Shown: positions 48,501-60,010 of the stretch, one piece after another | Numbering within the stretch: the stretch's first letter is position 1 | Layout: the number at the start of each line of letters is the position of its first letter | DNA from: Iris pallida | Lineage: Eukaryota; Streptophyta; Magnoliopsida; Asparagales; Iridaceae | DNA: 64,000 nucleotides | Direction of reading: 5' to 3' | Assembly: GCA_029216955.1 (NCBI GenBank) | Contig: JANAVB010033216.1 | Span: 6,557,638 to 6,621,637, forward strand | Notes under the pieces: model-generated | Seen by the model: only the letters and a program-made list of their open reading frames with translations | Told to the model about the DNA's origin: nothing | Database searches by the model: none | Program-made: the position numbers and the translations under genes

Positions 48501-48881
48501 GTTTGGCGAACTCTCAAACCACAGCTTGCATATTACTAGGAGTATCGAGTACAAATCAGTTTAGGCTTTCTATATCAACATGGCGGTACTAGTTTTCGTA
48601 GCTTTTCATGAAGACCAGTACTACTTGGATTGGTCGCATCGATTACCATTATTCTCGATAAAGGTATAACCAGTGTAATCGTTGAGGAAGAACATGCAAA
48701 ATTTTCAGTCCAAGTGAAAAGCATTTCTTTTCTCTGCCCAGTTAGTCTTTTACAGCAAGATTATCTTCATGCATCCTGAAATTCTGTTGGCCTTTCTATA
48801 CAGATTGGAGTAGACAGGAGTGACTATGATAACGTGATTGGTGCACTACCATATCTTAAAGTAAATCGAAAGGCTACATGA
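45506..48881 (+). CDS. PRPL35: Plastid large ribosomal subunit protein bL35c (three exons)
   Basis: Exons 45506-45760, 45855-45971 and 48804-48881 join in phase 0 to 149 codons; both introns have GT...AG ends. Residues 1 to about 73 form a Ser/Leu-rich chloroplast transit peptide ending near [13 protein letters not shown]. The mature part is a classic bL35: [30 protein letters not shown], then [18 protein letters not shown] at the C-terminus. The protein binds 23S rRNA in the plastid 50S subunit. Length and exon pattern fit known plant bL35c. It is the only gene here that looks intact. Intron 1 is 94 bp; intron 2 is 2832 bp and full of MITEs. Confidence 0.95.
46016..46312. mobile_element. MITE copy A in PRPL35 intron 2 (297 bp)
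   Basis: Ends GGGCTCGTTTGGTTCGCGG and, inverted, GGCCACGTTTGGTTCGCAG give about 19 bp of terminal inverted repeat. It is related to two further copies nearby. No certain target duplication. Confidence 0.65.
46313..47060. mobile_element. MITE copy B, inverted, interrupted by a second MITE
   Basis: It begins TTCGGTTCGCGAAATCAGGAC, is inverted relative to copy A and abuts it head to head. Its right part (about 46900-47055) ends CTGCAAACCAAATGAGGCC. Between them, about 46466-46899, sits a different element with inverted ends CCCTGTTTGGAT and ATCCAAACGGACC. Confidence 0.55.
47215..47618. mobile_element. Non-autonomous hAT element with exact 8-bp duplication
   Basis: 404 bp flanked by ATAGTTTA on both sides (47207-47214 and 47619-47626). 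The ends CATGGGCGGAGCTA and, inverted, CAGAGGCGGATTTA fit the CAGGGGCGGA-type hAT terminus. An 8-bp duplication is the hAT hallmark. It contains a tRNA-like block at 47425-47490 on the minus strand. Confidence 0.85.
47425..47490 (-). other. tRNA-like (Pol III A and B box) segment inside the hAT element
   Basis: On the minus strand TAGCTCAATTGG (47481-47470) matches the A-box consensus TRGYNNANNNGG. GGTTCGAGAC (47438-47429) matches the B box 31 bp later. This is a tRNA remnant or SINE piece; the full cloverleaf is not convincing. Confidence 0.5.
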
Positions 48882-51500
48882 GGACTTGGTGATTTTGTAA
48901 GAAATCTATGCTGTGCTTACCCTTCCAGATTGTAACTTTAATGGTACCGTATTTTTTGGGTTTTTATTTTGTTCATTTTGGGCGTTCTGATACTCCAAGT
49001 ATGAAATTCTATTGGGTTTGATGTTTATTTGCAAGCAATTTACTTGTCCCTTATTCTGTTGTCTGACTTATTGAGATATTAGAGATTTTCCATATGTAAC
49101 CATTGTGAGATCATCACTTGAAATGAAGGGTCACAACTTAAAATAACAAGTATTATAGTTTTATATAGTGAATAAAATGGCCACATTCTTTCTTCTTCAA
49201 ATTATTTGAGGTATTGTAGAAAATTATGCTCCATCTTTTTTGTTGTGTGGACTTTAAAAAAAAATCTTTCCATTCATAATATTCACATTTGGTGTAGCCT
49301 ACAAAGATACTGGAATATTGTGGGTTAGCGTATAACTTATGGATATGCCATATTCATTTCCTATAGCTACAGCTGATTAGTTCTCTTATCAACTTAAATG
49401 GATGGATGAAAGTATAGATCCGCCTGATTGTAAGGAGCACAAAAGACCAACTACTAGCTAAAAGATTATGCTTTGCGAATATCGCAATTTGAAATTAAAA
49501 TGTATATATGTGATCGCTTTTTGAGAATAAGGGTCAGTTATACTATCCCCTGCATTTGGAACTTAGGACCTCCCCTCTCCCTATAAAGTGCCTTACCATT
49601 GGGTTGCAAGCCATTGGTTCACCATTTTTATAATTGGCGTTGTAGAAGATAAAGGCTTTGTTTTTATTGTTATGTTATAGAAGATTAGGTTCTCCGCATT
49701 CTCATTTTGCATAAACCAGGCCTCCAGTTTAGATTGGGATTATGGCACTAACATAGGAATCTAATCCACAAACACGATTTCTATATTTTTTGGGTTCTTC
49801 GCGGCATCAACTACTCCTTGTTTTAGAGAGTGTTCTTGGCTTTGTATTTGTACGTCTCAATTATTACAAATAAGGTTGGCTTAGCCAATTAGGAGATGAA
49901 TTAGCTTTTAGCTTAGAGTCAACCACCTTTCTCCTTCCTTTTTCATGTTTACTACTATCTAAAGCTCAACATGGTAGCATAGGATTCAATTTGGAAAGTT
50001 CGGCTGTTAATCGAGAGCCTGAGTCAGGAATTCTTTTATGAAATCAAAATAAAAAAAAATAAAGAGGAGAAATAGAAAGGTCTTTAGAAAGGAAAAAAAA
50101 AGTTGCTTTCATTTCAATGCCTTTAACTTGCATCTTTTTCTACAATACCTGTACAAGATTTTGAAGCAAATATGTACCCTTAACTATTTAGCAGGTTTTG
50201 GAGTATCGGTTTCAGACCCTTCCTATGAGCATCCATTTCAATATTTCGTGGGAGGGGGTTCATTGGTTTTGAATCAGTCTGTGAGCCATGGTAGTTTCGT
50301 AGATAACTAAGAAATGACCCTGAGGCAACTCAAAGAGAAGAGGGTATCATAGGTCTTATCATTTTATCCCAAGGTCAAAATATTTCTCAAAAAGGCATGC
50401 AGGTCACAGAAGTATCTTTAACGGAAGGCTAACGAAAGATAAACAGTTAACAAGTTGATCATTAACTTCCAATCTGCAAGGATATTGATGTGAGAAACAA
50501 GTGACGTTGAAGGTTACTTTACTAGACTGCAAATTAACCTTAGAAAAGGGTGGTCTTTTTTTCCTTCTTTTTCCCCCCCCTTCCAAGTAGATTTAACACA
50601 ACAAGTCCTTCGAGATTGTTGAGGATAGAAGGAGAAGGTAGATTACTTTTTAAAGTGGTGAGTCGTTCATGATCTGGTGAGTAGATTGGTGAAGGAAGAA
50701 TAAATATACATCCCCTATAGTTGAACCATTGGGATGCCTTTCATGATAGATTCGTCATGGAGAGTCTTGAGTCGTGATTAGTGACTGACATGTGGAGTCT
50801 GGGATCAAAAGAGACCCCCGTATGGGGGTCCATAACCCAACCAAACGTCACAATATGGTATGGTGTTAATGTGATCATACATCGACTACAAAAGTATTGA
50901 GGAGTCCAGATAGAGAAGACCAAGTTGATAATCATTGTCAGGTGAAGGTTCTAGGCCTTGTTGGAGATGCAACTGTATGACATATCGGACTTGGAGGTTT
51001 CCTAGATAATATTCTCAATCAACAAGATTCATATTTGTTGCTATATTTCTAAAGGGTGGACTTGAAACCTATAATGGGCATCTAATGCATATTTAGTTAC
51101 AGGAGAGATTGATGTGGGCTTCTCAATTTTGTGTGATTTTAGATTAATAGATGTATGTTTTACTTCCCTCCTAGGTGTGAGTGCGTTCTGTCTTTTTCCT
51201 CCAGATTCTGTCTGATTTTAGGCGTCCCATGAATATGAGCGAAGTATTTGCGGTGCTAATGCCTCAAAATGCCCCCCCTAGCTAATCATGCAGATTAGTC
51301 AAAGCTAATTTATCACATCAAGATAGGAAGCCAGATAAAACTGATTGCCAAAGGCTGTTCGGTATCAAAATGTTGGAGGAAGTCTAGATTATTGTCTTTT
51401 GCATACACAAGTTTGTATTACAATCCATCATAATGAACACTTAATATTTGCCAAATTCAAAACAAAGCACCACACAACTGACTCAAAATTCTTGAGGTGC
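48882..51500. other. Intergenic DNA downstream of PRPL35
   Basis: It includes the PRPL35 3' UTR (probably to about 49030). The rest is AT-rich with no recognised gene. A segment near 49550-49620 (CTTACCATTGGGTTGCAAGCC on the plus strand) resembles a degraded tRNA-derived SINE on the minus strand, at low confidence. Confidence 0.5.
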
Positions 51501-52206
51501 TTAATAAGCCTCTTCTGAGTGATCGATATCATCTAGAATGATAATGAGACCACCGATGAAGGCATAATCCACCTTTGGATTCACCATCACGCCAAACATG
51601 TCCTTTCTGTAGAGCAGTCTTAAACTGTGATTGTTTGTTCCCTCATCTGCAGTAAGATGAATTAAATAATGAGGATGCTAAATTTAAACTACATAGAGAA
51701 AACTTGGTATTAGGATCTTTCTTACTTGGGCGAGGAATTAAATCTGTTGTGCATTGGCCTTATCTCAAAAAGATTGTAAATCATCAAATGCGACTTCACA
51801 GTAATTGTTATATATTTCTATCATGCCTTTGTGCTAAACTTGATTGAGATTAAACTCCGAAATTGTGACAAAGACAAAGGAATAATTTATATATTTCTAA
51901 ATATATAGTCGGCCAATGTTTTGATGTGCAATCCTTCTCTCATGGTTAAGACAAAATTTCCGGATGTGTCTATCAAGGTACGATGACTGTGGAGACTGAG
52001 ATGTTTATCCTCCACCCTGAACATAACATCTCCATAAATGTCTGTAATGGCGTAGTCACCCTCGGTTAACTCGAGGGGTTTCTGGTTTATGGTCAGATCC
52101 AAAGGGTAATTCACACAGTATGTGGATCGATCGCGATCGCAGCCACCGGCTCGGTCAGCAGCACGGTCGGTGGAGGTGCAGGTGGTCCGTCACTTGGTGT
52201 TGTCAT
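51501..52206 (-). pseudogene. LURP-one-related (LOR) gene, truncated and frameshifted
   Basis: LOR proteins are plant tubby-C-terminal-like proteins linked to defence. The first exon starts at ATG 52206 and encodes a Pro-rich N-terminus, then the LOR start (NYPLDLTINQKP, GDYAITDIYGDVMFRV, LIDTSGNFVLTMRE). The frame is broken by an apparent 1-bp loss near 52115, just before CVNYPLDL. A last exon (51501-51646, after a CTGCAG acceptor) encodes the LOR end (NPKVDYAFIGGLIIILDDID). The central half of the domain is missing. Most likely a pseudogene; an assembly error would explain the frameshift but not the missing middle. Confidence 0.75.
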
Positions 52207-54203
52207 GGTCCTTAGATGCAAGAAAGGTAGCAGACTCTTGCTTGTTGCTGCTGGCTTATATCTCTTGATTTGGTTTTGGAAGAGAGCATGTGGTTAAGAG
52301 TTTGGTATGTGGCTGAGCTCTAGAATATCATGGTTCTAGAACATATTTGACACTGTAGGCAATATTCATTACCTAGCTGCACTTGGTTTTGCACCTCCTC
52401 TGTTATCCCATCTTCTTTGTCAAACTTCTTGGATACAGACTCCAGTTTTAAAAGGTCCGTCCGTAGGTAAATCACACCACCATGGCCAGCCACAAGGTCA
52501 CTTCCTTATCTCCATCCCTGAAGTGCACAATCAGAACATTTAAAGTGGTCAAACAAAATGTAAAGAAAATTATTATCAAATACCATGTCGAAGACACATA
52601 GGATTGACATTGCAGTTACACTTCACATAAGCAACATAGCAATCACGTTGGCACATTGCTCCAAGGTACGACTGGTTTTTTTTTTTTTTTTTTTTTTTTT
52701 GAGGTGTCCTTTTCTCTGGCTTGACAAATGCCAAGGGGAATTCGAACCTGCGCCCAATTTCTTGATCCACCATTAAAAAAAAAAAAAAACCATTTAAGCA
52801 TGATGATAGATGCGCATCAAGTGTACAAAAGAAACCTTGACACAACATTGGGAGGGCAAATCTTAGTTAACAAACAAGACGAAGGTCCTTAGAAGTTTGA
52901 CTCGGAGGGGAGGCTAGACTAATTGACTGACTCGGAACTCAGAAGGGAGGCTAGACGAGGTTCCAACCATTTTTGAATCTCCATTTTCACTAGACAAGAA
53001 ATAATTCTGAAAAATTCTGAAAAATCTGACTCGGAACTCGGAAGGGAGGTTAGACTAATTGACTGAGCGAGATTCTGCATGTCAAGACGAAACTCTATTG
53101 TTTACGTGAGGATCCCGTTCTATTGAGCCTTCCCACTACATACAATCTCAGTCAGATTAGGAGGGCTGAGCCTCAAGCTATCAAATACTTGGGAGGAAAC
53201 ATGGTTGATTTTTCCAATAGTACATCAAATGCTGTATCCACTCCCTTTGAAGACAATATTTCATGATTATAAACATGCTCTGAGTATGTTTTCAAAAACA
53301 GAAGCATCATGGCTTGGAATGCCGCACAATAATCATAATTTTTTTTTCTTCTCTTTTTTCTGATGATAGAAGAGCACCAGAATATTATATTTAGCTTCTT
53401 TATAGTAAAAAAATATTTAATTTTTGCGATGTCCAGCGTAGTTTTTTTCTGGCGTAACGTTTTGGGTCCATTGTTTCCAATTTTTACACACACACATTCA
53501 CACCTCCCCACGCTCGATGTCGAGATCCCCTGCTGCCTAGTCAGGAATGTTATACCTCTTCTTTTTTTTTTTTTTTTTTTTCTGACCACAAGAGCCACCT
53601 GAATTTGGTAACAAAAAGTATCTCGGAATCTAAAATTATCTTCATAGACCTGTAGAGGTAATGCAAACATACTAAATATACTAAATAGCATCCGATGTAA
53701 AGCATGGGATACCTGCAATGAACAGCTATTGTTGTAACAACGCACAGCATGAAAATTAATATTTTTTTTAAACAAATAATTTACTGGAATTGCAGCATGT
53801 ACTACGCAGAAGACGCAATGTAGACTCGGGAAGCTGAGAAAGTCTCTGAAAATTAAATAGTAAACATGAATATTAAGAATACTTGTACAAAACAGTAACT
53901 GTGTTATGTAAGACAATTATGTAGAAACTCGAGTAAACATGTGCCATCTAGCAGTAATAAACCACGACCTCAAAAGGTTAGCAATCCAGATATTTGTGCC
54001 ATAGCAATGACTATCAAAATTTTGACATGAAGTCCTAAATCTGCACAGGATTACTAGAATTGTGATACCTTCTAATATTTTTGGTTATCATATGCGAATC
54101 TACTGGTGGGTTGGGGTGAGCTTCAGTCGACCCAACTTTTTTTAGATTTAAGTAAAAGCCCTGGGGCCTCTAGCCTTCCCCACACTCCATGATGGTCCGG
54201 TAG
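52207..54203. other. Intergenic DNA with poly-T and short direct repeats
   Basis: It holds a T25-type run (about 52678-52700), A-rich runs, and imperfect repeats of GACTCGGAACTC(A/G)GAAGGGAGG (52895-53060). A 247-residue minus frame at 53173-53916 shows no domain and includes a poly-Lys stretch from poly-T, so I do not call it a gene. Confidence 0.5.
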
Positions 54204-54724
54204 TAGGGTGCAACTCGGACGGGTTGGGTCGGATTTGAGGTCAACCCGAGCCCAACCCGATAGATCATAAGTCTAGTCCGAGTCCGAGCCCGACCCGACT
54301 TCGGGTTCAACATATGAAGCCCAAGACCAAGTCCGGAGGATCGGGTTGGGTCAGATCCATCGGGTTTATCGGACTCAAATATGATATTTGAAATAATTTT
54401 AAACAAGAGTAATATTAAATGCATAATCAAATAGTAATCAAGTCTCAATCATTACAAAATAAAACTGAAATGAGATTTAGGACAAGGACTTGAAGAATTG
54501 GGGTGAAAAAAATTATAGTTTAAACTTTTTATTTAAGTAGTATATATATATATATGTCGGGTTCTTCGGGTTACCCAACACATGAACCCAAGCCCAACCC
54601 GATTTTTGATCGGGTTCAAATATTTTAACCCGAGCCCGAACCCGAATATCTTCAACCCTAACCCAATCCATTAACGGGTTTACCCAATCGGGTTCGGGTT
54701 TAGCCCGCCCGAGTTGCACCCCTA
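54204..54724. mobile_element. hAT MITE with exact 8-bp duplication (521 bp)
   Basis: Flanked by TCCGGTAG (54196-54203 and 54725-54732). Ends TAGGGTGCAACTCGG and, inverted, TAGGGGTGCAACTCGG fit the TAGGGGTG hAT terminus. The interior is a long imperfect palindrome of GGGTTCGGGTT-like motifs. No transposase. Confidence 0.88.
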
Positions 54725-55037
54725 TCCGGTAGTATGTTTTCAGGCTTACCCACATGACAGCTAGGGATAGATAGGCTTACTCCGATGTAGTTGTAGACAT
54801 AATTTTTTTTCTCTCGATCCAATCATCCTCACCCCACGACAGCTAGTGAAAGAGTCATGCACTTACATAATTTTCTTTATAGTATTTTTCTTCTTTATAA
54901 TATTACCGTTGTACTTTCCTTCTGTGTAATATTACCGTTGTACTTACTATATTTGTTTTCTTTGTAATCTCTATACATTGAGGTTTTCCTCTAATGAATA
55001 AACACACAGAAATTTGTTCAATTCTCTATTGTTAACA

Positions 55038-55049
55038 TGGTATCAGAGC
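55038..55049 (+). promoter_or_regulatory. Copia primer-binding site (initiator tRNA-Met)
   Basis: TGGTATCAGAGC follows the LTR terminus TTAACA directly. Confidence 0.9.
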
Positions 55050-55502
55050 TTTGGCTCTAACTGCAAGGATCTTCCACTAAGCCTCAACCCAGACGCCTGC
55101 TTCCGCCACCCAGTCGTGGCCTCCGGACGACCGCCTACTGCCTGCATCCGCGACTGCTACCCGAACCTGTCGGTGACTACGGAAACTAGCTGTGGACGCT
55201 GCAACAGTCCATTCATTGGCCATCCACGTGACCTCGCAACCTACTATAGCAGCTCATTCTTCCTCTGCTTACACCACTTCATCTTCATCGCTCTTCGCGG
55301 GTCTGATCGTACGCCACAGCTCGACATTCCTCGGGCTGGTGCGTCCGATCTCGAGCCTGAAGTCGCCACCTTCGACTTCCATCTGATTACACTCCTGAAG
55401 GTTTGGTTTTCGTTGTTCAAATTTTTTTTGTGGCTATAACTACCATGTAGCCCATCGGTTTCTTTCCTTTTGAAAGGAAGAAGAGTGGTTTCTTTTTCAA
55501 TT

Positions 55503-55887
55503 ATGCTATTTGGCTCCCAAAATATTTGGGTAATGCCATCTCCCATTATATGGCATCTGACATGGCAGCTGACATGGCAAATTTTAACCCAAGACATTAA
55601 TTACCCAAATTTTTTTAATGTTAATATTAATATTAATGTTAATGTTAATAATATTAATATTAATGTTAATGTTAATGTTAATGTTATTTTTAATGTTAAG
55701 ATTAATTTTAATATTAATATTAATGTTAATTTCAATATTAAGGTTAATTTTAATGTTAAGGTTAATATTAATGTTAATTTAATATTAATTTTAATTTTAA
55801 TGTTAAATTTTGCCATGTCAGCTGCCATGTCATATGCCACATAATGAAAGATGACATCACCCAAATATTTTGGAAGCCAAATAGCAT
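55503..55887. mobile_element. MITE with about 55-bp inverted ends inside the copia element
   Basis: The left end ATGCTATTTGGCTCCCAAAA pairs with the right end over about 55 bp with few mismatches. The centre (55615-55805) is an AATGTTAATATT-type degenerate array. It sits where gag would be expected. Confidence 0.75.
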
Positions 55888-56202
55888 TTTTATTTCTTTT
55901 TTCCTCTCTTACCATCACGTGGGGATCTGACACATTCATAGAGTTTTTTTTTTCAAAAGTTCTTCCCATCACACGTACATATGTACACATAGATTCTTTA
56001 CTCTCTTTTTTTGTTTGTCATTTTACGCATAAGACTTTCCATAGACTCAGTTGATTTTTTTTACACGTCAACTTATCACTTGTTGACCATCCCGTTGCTT
56101 AATCTATTTATTATTTGTTAATCGAGATTTTTTTTATATTCTCTCTGTTTAATTTTTGTTGTTCATTTTAATTTAAAAAAAGAAGAAGTCTATTTACCTT
56201 TT

Positions 56203-59200
56203 ATGGCAGTCTCTACGTCACCATCCGTCGAACATAGTCTATTTGTTGCTGATATTCAGGAAATGGCCAAACATGCTATTTTTACTGCTAACAACTCCAC
56301 TACCATGTTTGCATTATCAGCCTCTTCAGGTATATACTCTACTAGCTGGTTTCTTGACTCTGGTGCATCAAACCATATGACCTGTAATTCAAATTTCTTT
56401 GAGAATTTAATTCCTCTTCTCCCATCTCCTATAATTCATACTGCTGATGGTACTACCATTAATGCAAGTCATATTGGATCCATTAAAACATCTAATAATC
56501 TGACTATTTTAGATGTTTATCTTGTACCAAAACTATCAATGAATCTTATATCTGTTGGAATTATCTGATCAAGGATTTGATACTAACTTCTCATCTTATG
56601 GTTGTGTCATTCAGGACCGCTCAACGGGAAAGCAAGTTGGAACATTCCATAAAATTGGTCGTCTTTTTGTTTTGGACAAACTTCATATCTCGTCCGTCAT
56701 TGGTACCTCATTTATTGCTCCAACAATTTCTTCATCTCCTTTTATGTTTTGGCACTCCAAATTAGGTCACGTCTCTTTTTCTCGACTTTGATACATGATG
56801 AATAAATGATTGTTAGGCTCTATCCATTTAGATAAAGAACCTTATTGTGCTGCTTGTAAATTAGCTAAACAACCAGCTCTTCCTTTTAATAATAGTATAA
56901 CTTCTTCTTCATCACCGTTTGATATTGTTCATTCTGATGTTTGGGGAAAAGCTCCAATAAAGTCCATAGGAGGTGCCCAATATTATGTACTTTTTGTTGA
57001 TGACTATTCTCGCTATACATGGACTTATTGCATTCTTGTTCAAATTTTCTTAAAGTCTATATTGAATTTTGCACGATGATCAAAACATAGTTTTAAAAAA
57101 CAATCAAAATTTTTAGGTCAGACTCTAGAGGTGAATATATATCCAAACCATTTCTTGATTATTTGAAATCTCAAGGGACCCTTCCTCAATTATCATGCAC
57201 TGAAATACCTGAACAAAATGGTGTAGCGGAACACAAACACCGTCATATTGTGGAAACTACTCGTACTTTACTTCTCTCCTCCTCGGTTCCTCGTACTTTT
57301 TTGGGGGAGTCCATTCACACTTCTACTTATATCATTAATCATATTCCTTCTTCAGTTACTGACGGGATATCCCCCTTTGAACGCCTTTATCATATCCCTC
57401 CCGATTACTCAGAACTTCGAGTCTTTGGCTCCATCTGCTTTGTCCTTCTCCCCAAAAGAGAACGAGATAAACTCAGCAAGAAAACAACCATCTGTGTTTT
57501 TTTAGGCTATGGTATTCAACAAAAAGGTTACAGATGTTATGATCCCTCTTCTCAAAAACTTTATGTCTCTCGACATGTTACATTTTGGGAGAAGATACCA
57601 TTTTACTCACTCCCAAAATATCAAACAGATATCTCTGAATCACGTCAATTTCATGACCCTTTTGTTGATTCACCATCTAAAAGTTTTGAACAACCACCCC
57701 CACAAAGTCATCCTACACAATGTACTGAGCCTGTCATAGCTCCACCATCGGACCATCCTGTCCAATGTTCCAACATTATCTCTCCTGAAAATAATCCAAC
57801 CATTGTTGAACTAGTCTCTCCAGAAACTGGTCCAGTCCCTTCAAATTCAACTCGTCCTATTCGTGATAAACACCAACCTGCTTATCTGACAGATTACCAC
57901 TGTTATTTGTCTGCTCTTTTATCCCTTCATGAACCAACAACCTATAGTGAGGCCTCCTCTGACCTACTTTGGCAACAAGCCATGATAGAAAAACTAACTG
58001 CTCTACAAGATAGTCATACATGGGATCTTGTAGATCTCCCTCATGGTAAATCCATTGTACGATGTAAATGGATTTACAAAATAAAAACAAAGTCTGATGG
58101 TTCTGTTGATCGATATAAGGCCCGTCTAGTTGCAAAAGGTTTCACCCAAGAATATGATATTGACTATGAAGAAACGTTTGCCCAGTTGCTCGTATGACTA
58201 CTATACGAACTTTGATTGCAGTTGCTTCTATTCGTCAATAGAAAATGCATCAAATGGATGTCAAAAATGCCTTTCTTCATGGAGATCTACAAGAGGAAGT
58301 TTATATGAAACCACCCCTAGTCTCCCACACTCTTCTCATCAGGTTTGCAAACTTCGTCGGACTCTATACGGTCTCAAGCAAGCACCTAGAGCTTGGTTTG
58401 AAAAGTTCTGCACTGCTATTACTAATTATGGTTTTACACAAAGTACACATGATTCTGCTATGTTCTTTCTCTCATCTAGCAAAGGTATTGTCATTCTGGT
58501 TATATACGTAGATGATATGGTCATTACAGGTAATGATTTACAAGGTATTCATGCTTTAAAGTTACACTTAAGCACGTGTTTTGAGATGAAAGATCTAGGT
58601 ATTCTTCATTACTTTCTTGGGATAGAGGTTGATCATACTTCCAATGGTTATTTTCTTTCTCAAGTAAAGTATGTATCTGAAATACTTCTTTGAGCAGGTT
58701 TAACTGATACTAAGGCTGCAGATACTCCACTTGAATTGAATGCAAAACTTCATGCATCTGACGGCACCTTACTCTCTGATCCTACTATGTACCACCAGGT
58801 TATAGGCAGTCTTAATTATCTCACTATTACTAGACCAGATATCAGTCATGCGGTTCATATTGTAAGTCAATTTATGTCTTCACCTCGCTCTGTTTATTAT
58901 GCACCTGTTACTCGAATCTTGCGCTACTTGAAGGGCACTTTATATCAAGGACTACACTTATCTTCTACCTCCACGCTCACTCTTCGTGCCTATTCTGATT
59001 CTGATTGGGCGGGAGATGTCACAGATCGTCGCTCTACCACTGGCTTCTGCATATTTCTTGGCGATTCTCTCATTCTTGGAAAAGTAAGAAGCAAACAACA
59101 GTTGCACGCTCAAGTGTTGAAGCTAAATACAGAGCCCTTGCTCACACTACGTCTGAGATTATATGGTTATGCTGGCTATTTCATGACATGGGCGTTGAAC

Positions 59201-59427
59201 ATTCATCGCCAACTCCTCTATTTTGTGACAGTAAGAGTGCTATTCAAATAGCTCACAATGATGTCTTCCATGAGCGCACCAAACATATTGAAGTTGACTG
59301 CCATTTTGTTAGGGATCATTTTACAAAAAGAACAATTCATCTACCCTACATTACTTCAGAAGCTCAAGTTGCAGATTTTTTTTACAAAGACACACCCCTT
59401 AGCTCGATTCAACTTTCTCGTATCTAA
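56203..59427 (+). pseudogene. pol: Copia pol: protease, integrase, reverse transcriptase, RNase H (frameshifted)
   Basis: In order: protease (WFLDSGASNHMT), GAG-pre-integrase (MFWHSKLGHVSFSRL), integrase (CAACKLAKQ, DVWG, VDDYSRYTW, EQNGVAEHKHRH), RT (RYKARLVAKGFTQEYDIDYEE, MDVKNAFLHGDL, LYGLKQAPRAW, VIYVDDMVITGND) and RNase H (AYSDSDWAGDVTDRRSTTGF, CDSKSAIQIAHN). The order integrase before RT is diagnostic of Ty1/copia. At least five frame changes or stops (near 56565, 56790, 57080, 58195, 58690 and 59090) make it inactive. Confidence 0.92.
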
Positions 59428-59679
59428 ACTCAATATGTTTTCTAAACCATCTTGAGTTTGAGGGGGGATGTTAAAGAAAGAGTCATGCACTTACATAATT
59501 TCCTTTATAGTATTTTTCTTCTTTATAATATTACCGTTGTACTTTCCTTCTTTGTAATATTACTGTTGTACTTACTATATTTGTTTTCTTTGTAATCTCT
59601 ATAAATTGAGGTTTTCCTCTAATGAATAAACACACAGAAATTTGTTCAATTCTCTATTGTTAACACCAGCTCCTCCCCC

Positions 59680-60010
59680 TTTCAATTTCGGTCCCATCTA
59701 TACATGGTCGGCCTTGAGTTGATGGAGGCGCAAAGCGAAACTTTATCCCCAAAATACATAATGTAAAAAAGTGTAAATATAACAAAAAATTGTTGCCACT
59801 AAGATTTCTGTCGATCCCATCCTCCACACCCTCATGACAGCTAGGGCAAGTTCCTCCCTTTTCTCTCTCAATTCCATCTACAGGGTTGACCCTAAGTTGA
59901 TGGGGGTCTCCGAGGCGAAACTTTCAAAATGCCCCCCTTCCCACTATACATAATGTAAAAAAATTGTAAATTTAACAAAAAATTGTTGCCACCAAGGATC
60001 TCTAAGTAAA
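59680..60010. repeat. Imperfect tandem duplication, about 190-bp period
   Basis: GAGTTGATGGAGGCGCAAAGCG (about 59714) and AAGTTGATGGGGGTCTCCGAGG (about 59892), each followed by GCGAAACTTT, CATAATGTAAAAAA and ACAAAAAATTGTTGCCAC, are two copies. A further trace flanks the copia element, which inserted in this family of sequence. Confidence 0.6.

Larger units (their letters stand above)
54847..59665 (+). mobile_element. Decayed Ty1/copia element with short LTRs
   Basis: LTRs are 54847-55037 and 59469-59665 (about 191 and 197 bp). The left one has lost about six bases after TG. The primer site TGGTATCAGAGC (55038-55049) is the standard initiator tRNA-Met type, and GAGGGGGGA precedes the right LTR. 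Pol is recognisable but broken; no Gag domain is seen. Short LTRs recall the Ale/Retrofit lineage, unproven. No clean target duplication. Confidence 0.88.

Noticed and set aside
53173..53916. 247-residue minus-strand frame
   Set aside because: It includes poly-Lys from poly-T runs, shows no domain and has normal intergenic composition.
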